A stretch of DNA of 64,000 nt from Burkholderia savannae (GCF_001524445.2 NZ_CP013418.1:434001-498000), one strand, 5' to 3'; shown: positions 7,567 to 16,979, counted from the stretch's first letter. The notes: a model not told the origin generated them from the letters alone. Program-made: numbers and translations.

Positions 7567-8427
7567 TCACGTCGTCGCGACGAGAAACGCCTCGCCGCTC
7601 GACGGCCGCAGGCCGTCGGTCCGGCCGCGGAAATAGCGCCGGACGAGATCGTCGGTCGACACGTGCCGGGCCTCGCGCAATCCCGCCTCGCGGGCGAACG
7701 CGAGCATCTCGGACGGGCCGAAGAAGCTGACGAACGGCGTGCCCGCCGCACGTGCCCGCGCGTAGACGGCTTCGTGCTGCGCGCGCTCGGCGGGATCGTC
7801 GATGAGTTCGAGCGGCAGCAGGAACGTCATCGCGAGCGTCGAGCCGGGCGCGAGCGTCGCGATCTGGCGCAGCGTGTCGGCGATCGCGTCGCGCGTCAGA
7901 TACATCGAGACGCCGGTGGACGACACGACGGCCGGCCGTTCCCCGTCGAAGCCGGCCGCCTTCAACTGTTCGCGCCAGACGCCGCCCGCCTCGAAATCGA
8001 CCGGCACGAGCCGCAGCCAGTCCGGCACGCCATAGCCGAGCGCGATCAGGCGCTGCCGCTTCCACGCCTGCGTGGCGGGCTGGTCGACCTCGAATACCCG
8101 CAGATGCGACGCGAGCTTGGCCCTGCGCTGCGCGAACGTGTCGAGACCCGCGCCGAGCACGACGTACTGGGCCACGCCATGCGCGGCCTGCTCGCAGACC
8201 AGATCCTCGACGAAGCGCGCGCGGCCGACGATCGACGCCCGGTAGCCGCGCGTCGCTTGCGCATCCATGTCCGGCCGGCTGCGCCAGCCTTCGTCCGGCG
8301 CGGCCAACTGCAGGCCGATCTCGTCGTCGAGCACGTGCGGCGGCGCATCGATCTCGACGTGCAACGCGCGCCACAGCGCGACGCGCACCGCGGTGCTGTC
8401 CGGCGCTGCGATCGATTGGTTCGGCAT
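7567..8427 (-). CDS. SAM-dependent methyltransferase, LCM/TIGR00027 family
   Basis: A 286-residue methyltransferase of the leucine-carboxyl-methyltransferase-like family common in actinobacteria and Burkholderia. SAM motif I is QYVVLGAGLDTFAQR (about 87-101). The acidic residue of motif II is in LRVFEVDQPATQAWKR, and VVSSTGVSMYLTRDAI is the later family signature. The substrate is unknown; relatives act in secondary metabolism. The ATG at 8427 has GGGGGAG just upstream. It is a single gene, with a 136-bp gap to the peroxidase gene upstream. Confidence 0.85.
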   Translation of the reverse strand: MPNQSIAAPDSTAVRVALWRALHVEIDAPPHVLDDEIGLQLAAPDEGWRSRPDMDAQATRGYRASIVGRARFVEDLVCEQAAHGVAQYVVLGAGLDTFAQRRAKLASHLRVFEVDQPATQAWKRQRLIALGYGVPDWLRLVPVDFEAGGVWREQLKAAGFDGERPAVVSSTGVSMYLTRDAIADTLRQIATLAPGSTLAMTFLLPLELIDDPAERAQHEAVYARARAAGTPFVSFFGPSEMLAFAREAGLREARHVSTDDLVRRYFRGRTDGLRPSSGEAFLVATT

Positions 8428-8563
8428 GACGCTCCCCCTTCCGTGGACGAATTTCGTCGGTACGTCACAGTGTATCGATCGTGCGGCGCCGCCCCAAGCG
8501 GGGGCGCGATCCTCGCTGCGCCGCTGACGGCGCGAGGATCGGGGCGGCCCGTTCAGGCGAGCG

Positions 8564-10039
8564 TCACGGCCGCGCCGCTTTTCCGTCGAGCGCGGCAGGC
8601 ATCAGCTCGACGTAGCGCGCGTCAGTCAGCGTGCGCAGGAACGCGACGAGATCGTCGACGTCGGCGTCCGTCATTGCGGGCGGCGTGCCGGGGCGGCGAT
8701 TCATCGGCGTCGAATTCACGTTGATGTTGCCGCGATACGCGGGCGGCACGTCGTCGAACGTGTCGCGGCCGTGATACCAGTGCGCCGGATCGGTCGAGCG
8801 CGTGTTGTAGAACGCGACTGCGTCGCGCAGCGTGTCGAACACGCCGTTGTGCATGAACGTCTCCTTGATCGCGACGTTGCGCAGCCCCGGCGTGCGCAGG
8901 TAGCCGCACCATTGCGTCGGCCCGGGCCAGCGCAGCTTCGCCGCGGTGTCGCACAGGCCGTTGTCGAAGCGGCGCGGATCGCGGTTCGCGGGCAGCGCGC
9001 GATTGCGCGGCACCGCGATCGCGTCGTAGCCGAAGTCGGTGAAGAGCGAGCGCTCGGGCCGGCTCGCGGTGTCCGACAGCGTGTGGCAGCTCATGCAGTT
9101 GCCCTTGTCCGGATTCTTGAAGAGCGCAAGCCCGCGCAGTTCCTGCGGCGTGAGCGGCGCGCGCTTCGTCACGTATGCGTCGTAGCGCGACGAGAAGGGC
9201 GCCATTTCGTCGCTTTGCAGATACGCCTGCACCGCTTCGCCGAGCGCGCGCACCATCCGCTCGGGATCGCGGCGCACCGACGGGCCGAAGCGCTCGGCGA
9301 GCGCCGCGCCGAGCTCGGTGCCGTCGATCTTGCGCATGAGCGCCGCGGGCGACGCGTTGTTCATCTCGTTCGGATCGAAGAGCGGGCCGCGCAACTGCTC
9401 GGCGAGCGTATCGGCGCGGCCGTCCGAGAAAAGGCCTCCGAACGGCGCGGGCGCGAGCGCGTCGTCGTCCTGATAGAAGTGGCGGCGCGGCACATAGCGC
9501 ACGTACAGCAGCGAAGGCGCGTTGCGGCTGCTGAAGCGGCCGGGCCGGCTGCCCTGCGGCACGCGCGGGCCGGCGAGCGCCGCGCTCGACAGCGTCGGCG
9601 CGAATGCGCGGCCCGGATCGTGGCAGCTCGCGCACGACGTGCCGCGCGGCTGCGACAGCCGGGCATCGAAGAACACGCGCTTGCCGAGCGCGACGAGCGC
9701 CGGCTCCGGGCGGAACACCGCCGCAGTCGGATCGACTTTCGACGCGACCTGCGGCGTGTGTCGGCCAATCGTGCCGACGACGCGCTGCGGCGGCGCGCCG
9801 GGAAGCAGGGTCGCCGCCGCCGAGCGGGGCGAGGCGGGCGCGGCGGGGGCGGTGTCGGGCGTGATTTTCATATCGGCTGCGTTCGTCGTGCTAGTGGCGC
9901 CCGTCGCGGCCGTCGTGTGAATCGCGCTCATCGTGTTCGTCGCCGCCGAACCGGACGCGAAGGCAATCACCGATGCGCACGCGACGAGCGCGCCGCATGC
10001 GGCGCGCGCGATGGCCGGGATGATGCGATGTTTCTTCAT
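8564..10039 (-). CDS. Di-haem cytochrome c peroxidase / MauG family
   Basis: A 491-residue exported protein. A signal peptide is seen at residues 1-30 (KKHRIIPAIARAACGALVACASVIAFASG), described here in part only. Ala/Thr-rich linker follows to about residue 110. Then come two haem-c motifs, CASCH at 136-140 and CMSCH at 315-319, in the usual two-domain layout. Residues VFFDARLS before the first motif and TPGLRNVAIKETFMHNGVF after the second are typical of the family. It should reduce peroxide or carry out a MauG-like oxidation in the periplasm. The nearest upstream gene on the same strand is the metallophosphoesterase, 322 bp away. Confidence 0.92.
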   Translation of the reverse strand: MKKHRIIPAIARAACGALVACASVIAFASGSAATNTMSAIHTTAATGATSTTNAADMKITPDTAPAAPASPRSAAATLLPGAPPQRVVGTIGRHTPQVASKVDPTAAVFRPEPALVALGKRVFFDARLSQPRGTSCASCHDPGRAFAPTLSSAALAGPRVPQGSRPGRFSSRNAPSLLYVRYVPRRHFYQDDDALAPAPFGGLFSDGRADTLAEQLRGPLFDPNEMNNASPAALMRKIDGTELGAALAERFGPSVRRDPERMVRALGEAVQAYLQSDEMAPFSSRYDAYVTKRAPLTPQELRGLALFKNPDKGNCMSCHTLSDTASRPERSLFTDFGYDAIAVPRNRALPANRDPRRFDNGLCDTAAKLRWPGPTQWCGYLRTPGLRNVAIKETFMHNGVFDTLRDAVAFYNTRSTDPAHWYHGRDTFDDVPPAYRGNINVNSTPMNRRPGTPPAMTDADVDDLVAFLRTLTDARYVELMPAALDGKAARP

Positions 10040-10361
10040 CGTGCGAGCGAGCGGGATGTGCGGTGAGAACGGGGCGGTCGCGCCGCGTCGGCTGCGCCGG
10101 CCGACGGATCGGCAAGCGCCATCGCGGGCGCGCGCTCGTCGAATTCGAGCGCGCGCCGGGCGGCGAATGCCGGTGGTTTAACGTGCGCCGCCCGACGATG
10201 CGCGGGGGCGCGGCCGAATCGCGCCACGGCCGGCACCGCCGTCGCATGCGGGGCGACGGTATCGACGGCGCCTGCTTTCGGCGCGCGGGCCGGCGCGGCG
10301 CGCCGCGCGCGTTCCGCGCATGCGGGCGCACGCCGCGTCGCCGCGCGTCGCTTGCGGCCGG
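10040..10361. other. Intergenic gap, nothing recognised
   Basis: About 320 bp of GC-rich sequence between the metallophosphoesterase and peroxidase genes, which run in the same direction. I see no credible frame, repeat or clear promoter. Confidence 0.4.
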
Positions 10362-11840
10362 TCACGGCGTGACGAAGCCGGTCTTGTCGCACGCGAGCGT
10401 CGTGCCCGCCTGGTCGCAGGTCGCGAGCAGCTTGCCCGCCGCCGTGTACGCCTTGAACGTCCAGCCGCGCGCGGGCGACGCGCGCCGCTCCATGATCAGG
10501 AAGCCGAAGCTGTTGTTGTGCGACAGCTTGTCGATGACGACGCCGGGTGCGGGCGTGAGGTTTGCCGGGAACGGATCGGGCAGCGCGACGTCGAGGTTGT
10601 CGCCGCCGTTGCCCGATACGATCGTCGCCGGATGGCCGGACGCGAAGTTGATCGCCTGGAAGTCGTGCACGTGGCCGTGCAGCGCGACCTGCACGCCGGG
10701 CGGGTAGTACGCCTGTGCATAGAGGCTCGACATCACCGACTGCAGCGCGAGATTGCCCGGCGCGGGCGTGCTGCCCGGGATCGGCGCGAACGCGAGGATC
10801 GGATGATGGTTCGTGAAGATCGTCGTCGACATGCCGGGCCTGTTCGCGAGCGCGGCCACCGTCTGGAACTGTTTCTGGTAGATCTGGAATTGCGTGTCGG
10901 TCGTCTTCAGCGCCGCGCGGCCGACCTTCGCGGTATCGAACACGATCACCTGCGAGCCGGTGCCGAGCGACACCGCGTAGGGCTCCGAATAATTCGCGTT
11001 GCCGTCGTTCGCGGGATCGTTGCACGAGCGCGCGTCCGAGTACGGGCGGGGATCGAGGAAGCGGAACCAGCCTTGGCCCGCGCGCGCGCATTCCTCATGA
11101 TTGCCGCGCACGACCACCCACGGCGCTTTCGCGAAGAGCGGCGCGGCGGGCTCGAACAGGTCCGCGCGCCAGGTGTCCCAGCCGTAGCCCCACGGGCTGT
11201 TCCTGCAGCCGGCGATGTCGGGCGGGCACGCGTTCTCGCGATAGTGATAATCGCCGACGTGCAGCACGAGATCCGGATTCAGCTTCGCGACGCTCGCCGC
11301 GATCGTCGCGAACGGCCACACGGTTGCGTCGCTGCACGCCTGGAATGCGTTGTCGGCCTTCTTCATCCGGCAGCCGGTGTCGGCGATGATCGCCACGCGC
11401 TGCGGCTCGGCCTTCGGCAGCGGCAGCGTTCGTCCGGCGACGGTCACGTCCTTCGCGTTCGCGGGCAGTGCCGTTTCGCAGACGGATACCGAAAAGCTCG
11501 ACGGCTTCGAATCGGCCGGATCGCTCGCGGTCGGGCGTTGCGCGGCGGTGCCCGCGGCGACGCGCAGCGTCATCCGCGCGATCTTGCCGTCGGCGCTCAG
11601 TTGCGGGCAGACGGCGGGCGCAGGCTCCGCCGACGCCGCGGCGGGCGGCGCGTAGCTCGTGATCACGCGGGCGATGGCCTGGTTGGCGTCGCCGATCTCG
11701 ACCCACGCCGCCTGGATGTTCGCGGGCGCGCTCGCGGCGTCCGGCTGGTTATCGATGCTGCTCGTGCAGGCGTGGAACAGCGTGGCGCCCGCGAGCGCCG
11801 GCAGAAGCGCGGCGGCGCGGCGAAGAATCGGTCGTGGCAT
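10362..11840 (-). CDS. Exported metallophosphoesterase (calcineurin-like)
   Basis: A 492-residue protein with an N-terminal export signal ending in LFHAC, possibly a lipoprotein with the cysteine near residue 25. The metallophosphoesterase blocks are present in order: IADTGCR, LVLHVGDYHYRENACP, WVVVRGNHEECARAG, FTNHHPI and ALHGHVHDFQAI. These supply the Asp, Asn and His ligands of a two-metal centre, as in purple-acid-phosphatase-like enzymes. Several cysteine pairs (CPPDIAGC and others) fit a periplasmic disulfide-bonded protein. I chose the ATG at 11840; an earlier in-frame methionine would add residues before the signal. Confidence 0.88.
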   Translation of the reverse strand: MPRPILRRAAALLPALAGATLFHACTSSIDNQPDAASAPANIQAAWVEIGDANQAIARVITSYAPPAAASAEPAPAVCPQLSADGKIARMTLRVAAGTAAQRPTASDPADSKPSSFSVSVCETALPANAKDVTVAGRTLPLPKAEPQRVAIIADTGCRMKKADNAFQACSDATVWPFATIAASVAKLNPDLVLHVGDYHYRENACPPDIAGCRNSPWGYGWDTWRADLFEPAAPLFAKAPWVVVRGNHEECARAGQGWFRFLDPRPYSDARSCNDPANDGNANYSEPYAVSLGTGSQVIVFDTAKVGRAALKTTDTQFQIYQKQFQTVAALANRPGMSTTIFTNHHPILAFAPIPGSTPAPGNLALQSVMSSLYAQAYYPPGVQVALHGHVHDFQAINFASGHPATIVSGNGGDNLDVALPDPFPANLTPAPGVVIDKLSHNNSFGFLIMERRASPARGWTFKAYTAAGKLLATCDQAGTTLACDKTGFVTP

Positions 11841-11915
11841 GGTCGTTTCCGTTGGAAAGACGTAAAAGTACGCATGGCCGATGTAATAAATGTGAAGGCG
11901 GCGTGACATCATCGC

Positions 11916-12118
11916 ATGGCGATGGCGATGGCGATGGCGATGGCGATGGCGATGGCGATGGCAAGGGCAAGGGCAAGGGCAAGGGCAAGGGCCGAAAGCA
12001 AGGGTCGAAAGCAAGGGTCGAAAGCAAGGGTCGAAAGCAAGGGCGGCGCGAACGTGAGTGAGCCTTTGAGGCGCGCCGCACACCACGCACCGCACACCAC
12101 GCACCGCACACCACGCAT
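11916..12118. repeat. Compound tandem repeat block (6, 6, 13 and 14 bp units)
   Basis: Four arrays lie back to back: ATGGCG x7 (11916-11957), AAGGGC x5 (11963-11992), a 13-bp unit TCGAAAGCAAGGG x4 with the first copy variant (11992-12043), and a 14-bp unit CGCACACCACGCAC x3 (12077-12118). It fills the gap between the amidohydrolase 3' end and the metallophosphoesterase start. Copy number should vary between strains. Confidence 0.95.
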
Positions 12119-12158
12119 CGCGGCACATCGACCGCCCGCGCTTGCCGATCGATCGCCG

Positions 12159-13049
12159 TTACGCGCCCCGATTCTCACCGAACCGAAACAGCCGCGCGGG
12201 CGTTTCGACGAAGATCGCGCGCCGCATCGCGTCGTCGCGCATCCATCGTTGCGCGAGCGTGAGTGCGCGGCCGAACGTTTCGGTTCGCTCGAACTGCGTA
12301 TGCGGCCAGTCGCTGCCCCAGACGAGCCGCTGCGCGCCGAATTCGCCCTCGAGCGCATCGAACGCTTCGCGCGCGCGGGCTGCCGCTTCGTCGGGCGCGA
12401 GCGGCCAGTTGCGGTAGACGCCGGAAATCTTCACCCATACGCGCCGCGTCGCGGCCGTGCGCAGCAGATCGCGGAAGCCCGCGTCGGCGATGCCGTGCGC
12501 CGGGTCCGGGCGGCCGAAATGATCGATGACGACGTTCACGCGATGCGCGAGCAGCGGCGCGATCAGCCGCCGCAGCCGGTGCGCTTGCGCGTGCAGCTCG
12601 ACATGCCAGCGCAGCGCCGCGACGCGCTCGAGCGTCGCGCGCCATGCGGGGCCGTCGAGCGCCGGGTCCGGCATCCCGATCAGATTCAGCCGGATGCCGA
12701 CGATGCCCGCGCGATCGAGCGCGTCGAGCTCGTCCTGCGCGCGGCCCGCGTCGATCACCGCGACGCCGCGCAGACGCCGCGGCTGCCGCGCGAGCGCGCG
12801 CAGCAGGTAGCGGCAGTCGCTGCCGAGAAAGCTCGGCTGCACGAGCACGCCGTGCGAGACGCGATGCGCGTCGAGCTGGGCGAGGTACGCGTCGAGCGTC
12901 GCGTCGTAATCGGGCGCGTAGCGGCGGCGCCCGGCGAGCGGCAGCCCCGTTTCGAACACGTGCGCGTGCGCGTCGACGCCGACGATGCCGCCGGCTTCAT
13001 CCCGGATCGCCGCTATGGGCGCGCGGGCCGTTCCCTGTTGCTCGCTCAA
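12159..13049 (-). CDS. Amidohydrolase family 2 metal-dependent hydrolase
   Basis: A 296-residue TIM-barrel hydrolase related to 2-pyrone-4,6-dicarboxylate and lactone hydrolases. The metal-binding DAHAHVFE opens the domain near residue 25. HVELHAQAHRLRRL supplies the middle histidines, VVIDHFGRPDP the next, and LVWGSDWPHTQ near the end carries the catalytic Asp. There is no ATG in the right place; I chose the TTG at 13049, preceded by GAGGAG. It follows an MFS transporter on the same strand with a 50-bp gap, so the two likely act together in uptake and ring or lactone opening of an aromatic or acid substrate. Confidence 0.85.
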   Translation of the reverse strand: MSEQQGTARAPIAAIRDEAGGIVGVDAHAHVFETGLPLAGRRRYAPDYDATLDAYLAQLDAHRVSHGVLVQPSFLGSDCRYLLRALARQPRRLRGVAVIDAGRAQDELDALDRAGIVGIRLNLIGMPDPALDGPAWRATLERVAALRWHVELHAQAHRLRRLIAPLLAHRVNVVIDHFGRPDPAHGIADAGFRDLLRTAATRRVWVKISGVYRNWPLAPDEAAARAREAFDALEGEFGAQRLVWGSDWPHTQFERTETFGRALTLAQRWMRDDAMRRAIFVETPARLFRFGENRGA

Positions 13050-13099
13050 CGCTCGATGCTCCTCATGCCGTGAATCTGCCGCCCGAATCCGCCGCGCCT

Positions 13100-14395
13100 T
13101 CAGCGATGCTGCGCGCGCGGCGCGGCGACGCCGCGGGTTCCCGCGCCGGCAGCGGCGTTCGCGCGCTCGTCGAACGTGCGCCCGCGCGTCTCGGGCAGCA
13201 TCAGCACCGCGACGACGACGATCGAATACGCGATCGCCGCGTCGATGCCGATCGCGGTGCCGAGCGGCATGCCCGCCGACATGTGGCCGACGAGCACCGG
13301 AAAGCCGGCCGACGCGACGCGTCCGAAGTTGTAGCAAAAGCCGACGCCCGTGCCGCGGGTGCCGCGCGGATACAGCTCGTTGAAGAGCGCGCCCATGCTC
13401 GCCGGGATGCCGGCCGCGAAGAAGCCGAGCGGAAAGCCGAGCACGAGCATCGCGGCGTTGCCGAGCGGCAGGAACAGATAGGCGATCACGGTCGCGACGC
13501 AGCACGCGGAGAACGCGAGGATCGTGCGGCGCCGTCCGATGCGGTCGAGCAATTGCGCGCTCGCGACGCAGCCGCAGAAGAACGCAAAGATGATGACGGC
13601 CAGATAGCCGCCCGTGCCGAGCACCGACAGATGCCGCTCCGCTTTCAGATACGTCGGCAGCCACGTCATCAGCGCGTAGTAGCCGCCGTGCGCGCCGACG
13701 CCGAGCAGCGCGCCGATCAGCGTGATGCGCAACGTGTCCCGCGCGAAGATGCCGACGAGCGGAGCCGCGGCGGCGTGCGGCGCAGCCCGCGCTCCGGATG
13801 CGTTCGCCGCAGGCTCGACGATGCCGCGCCGCACGTAGACGATCAGCAGCGCGGGCAGCAGGCCGACGGCGAACATCGCGCGCCACGCGAGCTCGGCGGG
13901 CATCAGCGAGAACGCGAGCGCATAGAGCAGCACGGCCGCCGCCCAGCCGAGCGCCCACGCGCTCTGCACGGTGCCCATCGCCTTGCCGCGATGCTCGGCG
14001 CGGATCGTCTCCGCCATCAGCACCGCGCCCGCCGCCCATTCGCCGCCGAAGCCGAGGCCCTGCAGCGTTTTCAGGACGACGAACTGCGGATAGCTCGTCG
14101 CGAACGCGCAGAGGAACGTGCCGACCGAGAAGAACGCGATCGTCCATTGCAGCGTTCTCACGCGGCCGAAGCGGTCGGACAACATGCCGGCCGCCCAGCC
14201 GCCGATCGCCGACGCGACGAGCGTCGCGCCGCCGACAAAGCCCGCCTGCGTGCGCGACAGCGACCATTCGGCGATGATCGCGGGAATCACGAGGCTGAAC
14301 ATCTGCACGTCCAGCGCATCGAGCGCCCAGCCGCCGAAGCAGGCCCAGAACGTGCGCCGTTCCCGGGCCGAGATCGTGCCGAACCATTTGAACAC
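13100..14395 (-). CDS. MFS transporter, metabolite:H+ symporter type
   Basis: A 431-residue, 12-helix transporter. The loop 2-3 signature GMLSDRFGRVRTL (about 70-82) and the loop 8-9 copy LLDRIGRRRTILAF are present. FGGWALDALDVQMF in helix 1 resembles the aromatic-acid/sialate (AAHS/SHS) subfamilies. GLGFGGEWAAGAVLMAETIRAEHRG in helix 4-5 is also characteristic. It probably imports an organic acid used by the downstream amidohydrolase. The C-terminus is Ala/Arg-rich. Confidence 0.9.
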   Translation of the reverse strand: MFKWFGTISARERRTFWACFGGWALDALDVQMFSLVIPAIIAEWSLSRTQAGFVGGATLVASAIGGWAAGMLSDRFGRVRTLQWTIAFFSVGTFLCAFATSYPQFVVLKTLQGLGFGGEWAAGAVLMAETIRAEHRGKAMGTVQSAWALGWAAAVLLYALAFSLMPAELAWRAMFAVGLLPALLIVYVRRGIVEPAANASGARAAPHAAAAPLVGIFARDTLRITLIGALLGVGAHGGYYALMTWLPTYLKAERHLSVLGTGGYLAVIIFAFFCGCVASAQLLDRIGRRRTILAFSACCVATVIAYLFLPLGNAAMLVLGFPLGFFAAGIPASMGALFNELYPRGTRGTGVGFCYNFGRVASAGFPVLVGHMSAGMPLGTAIGIDAAIAYSIVVVAVLMLPETRGRTFDERANAAAGAGTRGVAAPRAQHR

Positions 14396-14506
14396 TGTCG
14401 TCTCCTGTTGCCCGACGGGCGTTGCGGCGCGCCGCCGCGGTTCGCGGCGCTCGCCCGTCGGCGCGCATGCGCGCGTTCGCGTGTCGGTGCGCTTGCGCCG
14501 TTTGCG

Positions 14507-15232
14507 TTAGCGGATCTCCGCCTGATAGATGAACTCGCTCGCGGGGCCGCGCGAGCGCCGCCATTCGAGCGGCCGGCGGTCGTAGCCGTACGCGAGCCGC
14601 TCGATCACGACGGCGGGCGTGCCCGGCTCGATGCGCAACAGGCGCGCATGCACGGGGCCGATCGCCTCGACGGTCAGCGTCTCCGTCGCCGACGCGACGA
14701 TCTGGTTGCAGTGCGCTTCATAGACCGGGTACAGCAAGTCGCCGATCGCGTCGAGCTCGAGCCGCGCGAACGCGGCGAAGCGGTCGTAAGGCAGCCAGAT
14801 TTCCTCGGCGAGCATCGGCGCGCCGTCGATCAGCCGCAGGCGCGTCATTTCGATCACCGGTTCGCGGCTCGGAATCTGCAGCGCGGCGGCGACGGCCGAC
14901 GGCGCTTCGACGATCTCGCGGCGCAGGACCCGGCTCTCCGGTATCCGGCGCTCGCCATGCCTGCTCTGGAAGCGGAAGAAGCGGAACAGCGAGCTGTCGA
15001 AGCTCGCGCGCCGCACGAACGTGCCGCGCCCCTGGAAGCGTTCGAGCATCCCGTCGGCGACGAGCAGGTCGACCGCCTTGCGCACAGTGCCGATCGCGAC
15101 GTCGTAGCGCTTGGCGAGCGCCTGCTCGGTCGGGATCGCCTCGCCCGGCCGCCAGTGCCGGGCGGCGATGAGCGCGGCCAGCTCGTCGCGCAGACGCTGA
15201 TAACGGGGCAGACGGTCGTCGGTGGCGTGCAT
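14507..15232 (-). CDS. GntR family regulator, HutC subfamily
   Basis: A 241-residue regulator with an N-terminal winged helix (PRYQRLRDELAALI to GRGTFVRR; recognition helix near VAIGTVRKAVDLL) and a C-terminal UTRA ligand domain (LRLIDGAPMLAEEIWLP, then VERLAYGYDRRPLEWRRS). I chose the ATG at 15232 because GGGAG precedes it; earlier in-frame codons would add an unrelated leader. The gene is divergent from a second MFS gene and upstream of an MFS-amidohydrolase pair on its own strand, so it probably controls both sides in response to the transported substrate. Confidence 0.9.
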   Translation of the reverse strand: MHATDDRLPRYQRLRDELAALIAARHWRPGEAIPTEQALAKRYDVAIGTVRKAVDLLVADGMLERFQGRGTFVRRASFDSSLFRFFRFQSRHGERRIPESRVLRREIVEAPSAVAAALQIPSREPVIEMTRLRLIDGAPMLAEEIWLPYDRFAAFARLELDAIGDLLYPVYEAHCNQIVASATETLTVEAIGPVHARLLRIEPGTPAVVIERLAYGYDRRPLEWRRSRGPASEFIYQAEIR

Positions 15233-15245
15233 GGTTTCTCCCAAT

Positions 15246-15375
15246 TCATCTATATGTTTGCATGACTTGTGGCGAGGCGAATCGGTGAAAACCCGATGAG
15301 TGCCGCTAAATTCCGACGTGAGACGCGGGTTATTACGCATTGCCGCATTCCACTATTCAACCAATCATCTATATG
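15246..15375. promoter_or_regulatory. Two copies of TCATCTATATG flanking the divergent promoter
   Basis: The 11-mer TCATCTATATG occurs at 15246-15256, just before the GntR gene, and at 15365-15375, just before the MFS gene. Both copies are preceded by CCAA. One copy per start, 119 bp apart, suits binding by the GntR regulator at both promoters. Confidence 0.55.
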
Positions 15376-15398
15376 AATTTTGAACCAGGAGACAGCAG

Positions 15399-16694
15399 GT
15401 GGACGAGTCCTCAACCCGCGAACGGGCGGTCATGACGAAAATCGCGCGTCGGCTGATGCCGCTGCTCGTGATCATGTTCCTGATCGCGTTCATCGACCGG
15501 CAGAACGTCGGCTTCGCGAAGCTGCAGATGGTGCACGCGCTCGGGATGACCGAGGCGTCGTACGGGCTCGGCGCTTCGCTGTTCTTCATCGGATACCTGC
15601 TGTTCGAGGTGCCGAGCACGCTCGCGCTGCACCGGTTCGGCGCGCGCCTCTGGCTCGCGCGCATCATGATGACGTGGGGCGCGATCACGGTGCTGCTCGG
15701 CTTCACGCATTCGACGGGCGTCTTCTACGTGTTTCGCTTTCTGCTCGGCGTCGCGGAGGCGGGCTTCTATCCGGGCGTCATCTATTACCTGACGCTGTGG
15801 TTTCCGCAAAGCCACCGCACGCGCGTGCTCGGCTTCTTCACGCTTGGCAGCGCGCTCGCGAACATGCTCGGCTCGCTCGCGGGCGGGCTGCTGCTGTCGC
15901 TCGACGGCCGGCTCGGGCTCGCCGGGTGGCAGTGGGTGTTCGTCGCCACGGGGCTGCCCGCCGTTGCCGTCGCGCTCGTCGCGCTGCGCTTCCTGCCGGA
16001 GTCGGTCGAGCGCGCGACGTTTCTGTCCGACGACGAGAAGCGCCTCGTGCTCGCCGCGCTCGAGCGCGAGGCGTCGCCCGACGCGATGTCCGAATCGCCG
16101 TGGCGCGCGCTCGTCGATCCGCGCGTGCTGATGTTCGCGCTCGCGTACATGCTGATGTCGACGTCGCTGTACGGCGTCACGTACTGGCTGCCGACGCTCT
16201 TGAAGAGCAGCGGCGTGCCGCCGTCGACGAACGGGCTGCTGAACATGATTCCGTGGGCGATCTCGGCGCTGCTGTTGCTGTGGCTGCCGGCGCGGCTCAA
16301 GCGCGAGCGGATCGTGTTGAAGGCGATGGCGCTCGTCGCGGGCGTGGGCGTCGCCGGTTTCGCGCTGAGCCTTGCGCTGCCGGGCCTGCCGCTGCGCTTC
16401 GCCGCGCTCGTGCTGGGCGGCGCGTGCATCCCGCTGCTGTATCCGTGCTTCTGGTCGCTGCCGCCGCGTTTCTTCACCGGCGCGCGCGCCGCGGCCAGCA
16501 TCGCCGCGATCAACTCGATCGGCAATCTCGGCGGCTTCTTCGCGCAGAACCTGATGCCGTACGTCGGCAAGGTCGCGGGCAGCGCGAGCGCGCCGATGCT
16601 CGTGCCCGTCGTGTGTCTCGCGACGCTCGGCGTCGGCATGCTGGCGGTCGCGACGACGCTCGGCCGGCGGCCGCGCGCGGGCGTCGCGGCTTGA
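15399..16694 (+). CDS. MFS transporter, anion:cation symporter (phthalate permease-like)
   Basis: A 431-residue, 12-helix transporter of the ACS subfamily. Marks include FLIAFIDRQNVGFAKL in helix 1, FFIGYLLFEVPSTLAL in helix 2, RFLLGVAEAGFYPGVIYYLTLWFP at helix 4-5 and FLPESVERATFLS in the central loop. The GTG start at 15399 has AGGAGA upstream. It is divergent from the GntR gene. Relatives import glucarate, tartrate, phthalate or hydroxyphenylacetate-type acids. Having two transporters of different subfamilies around one regulator is slightly unusual. Confidence 0.9.
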   Translation: MDESSTRERAVMTKIARRLMPLLVIMFLIAFIDRQNVGFAKLQMVHALGMTEASYGLGASLFFIGYLLFEVPSTLALHRFGARLWLARIMMTWGAITVLLGFTHSTGVFYVFRFLLGVAEAGFYPGVIYYLTLWFPQSHRTRVLGFFTLGSALANMLGSLAGGLLLSLDGRLGLAGWQWVFVATGLPAVAVALVALRFLPESVERATFLSDDEKRLVLAALEREASPDAMSESPWRALVDPRVLMFALAYMLMSTSLYGVTYWLPTLLKSSGVPPSTNGLLNMIPWAISALLLLWLPARLKRERIVLKAMALVAGVGVAGFALSLALPGLPLRFAALVLGGACIPLLYPCFWSLPPRFFTGARAAASIAAINSIGNLGGFFAQNLMPYVGKVAGSASAPMLVPVVCLATLGVGMLAVATTLGRRPRAGVAA

Positions 16695-16889
16695 GCGCCG
16701 CGTGACGCGGCGACGGCGTCTCGGGCGGTCCGGGCGCGCGTGAAGGGGGCAGGTCACTTCGAGCCAGCGACCTCAACACGCTCGCAGATGATTTGGATCG
16801 ACTACGTTCAGAGGTGGCCTCACTCGTTCGGACAGGTTTCTGAGATTTTTAAGTGGAACGTCCGAGGCAATCATGCTGCCGATTTGATC

Positions 16890-16979
16890 GCATCCAAAGC
16901 ATCCAAAGCATCCAAAGCATCCGAAGCGTTTGGAGCATTCGAGGTATTCGAAGTGCTCGAAGCGCTCGAAGCATCCGAT
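16890..16979. repeat. Degenerate 9-bp tandem repeat, about 10 units
   Basis: Starts as three perfect copies of GCATCCAAA and decays through GCATCCGAA, GCATTCGAG, GTGCTCGAA and similar to about ten units. It lies in the 16695-17081 gap between the MFS and HAD genes. A short GC palindrome right after the MFS stop (16696-16712) may be its terminator. Nothing else is seen in this gap. Confidence 0.85.

Noticed and set aside
12644..15265. Very long Arg/Ala-rich open frames opposite the amidohydrolase-MFS-GntR genes
   Set aside because: High GC keeps antisense frames open. The sense strand carries clear protein families, so these are shadows.
16890..16979. The 9-bp repeat block as a CRISPR-like array
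   Set aside because: Units are contiguous with no spacers and far shorter than CRISPR repeats.
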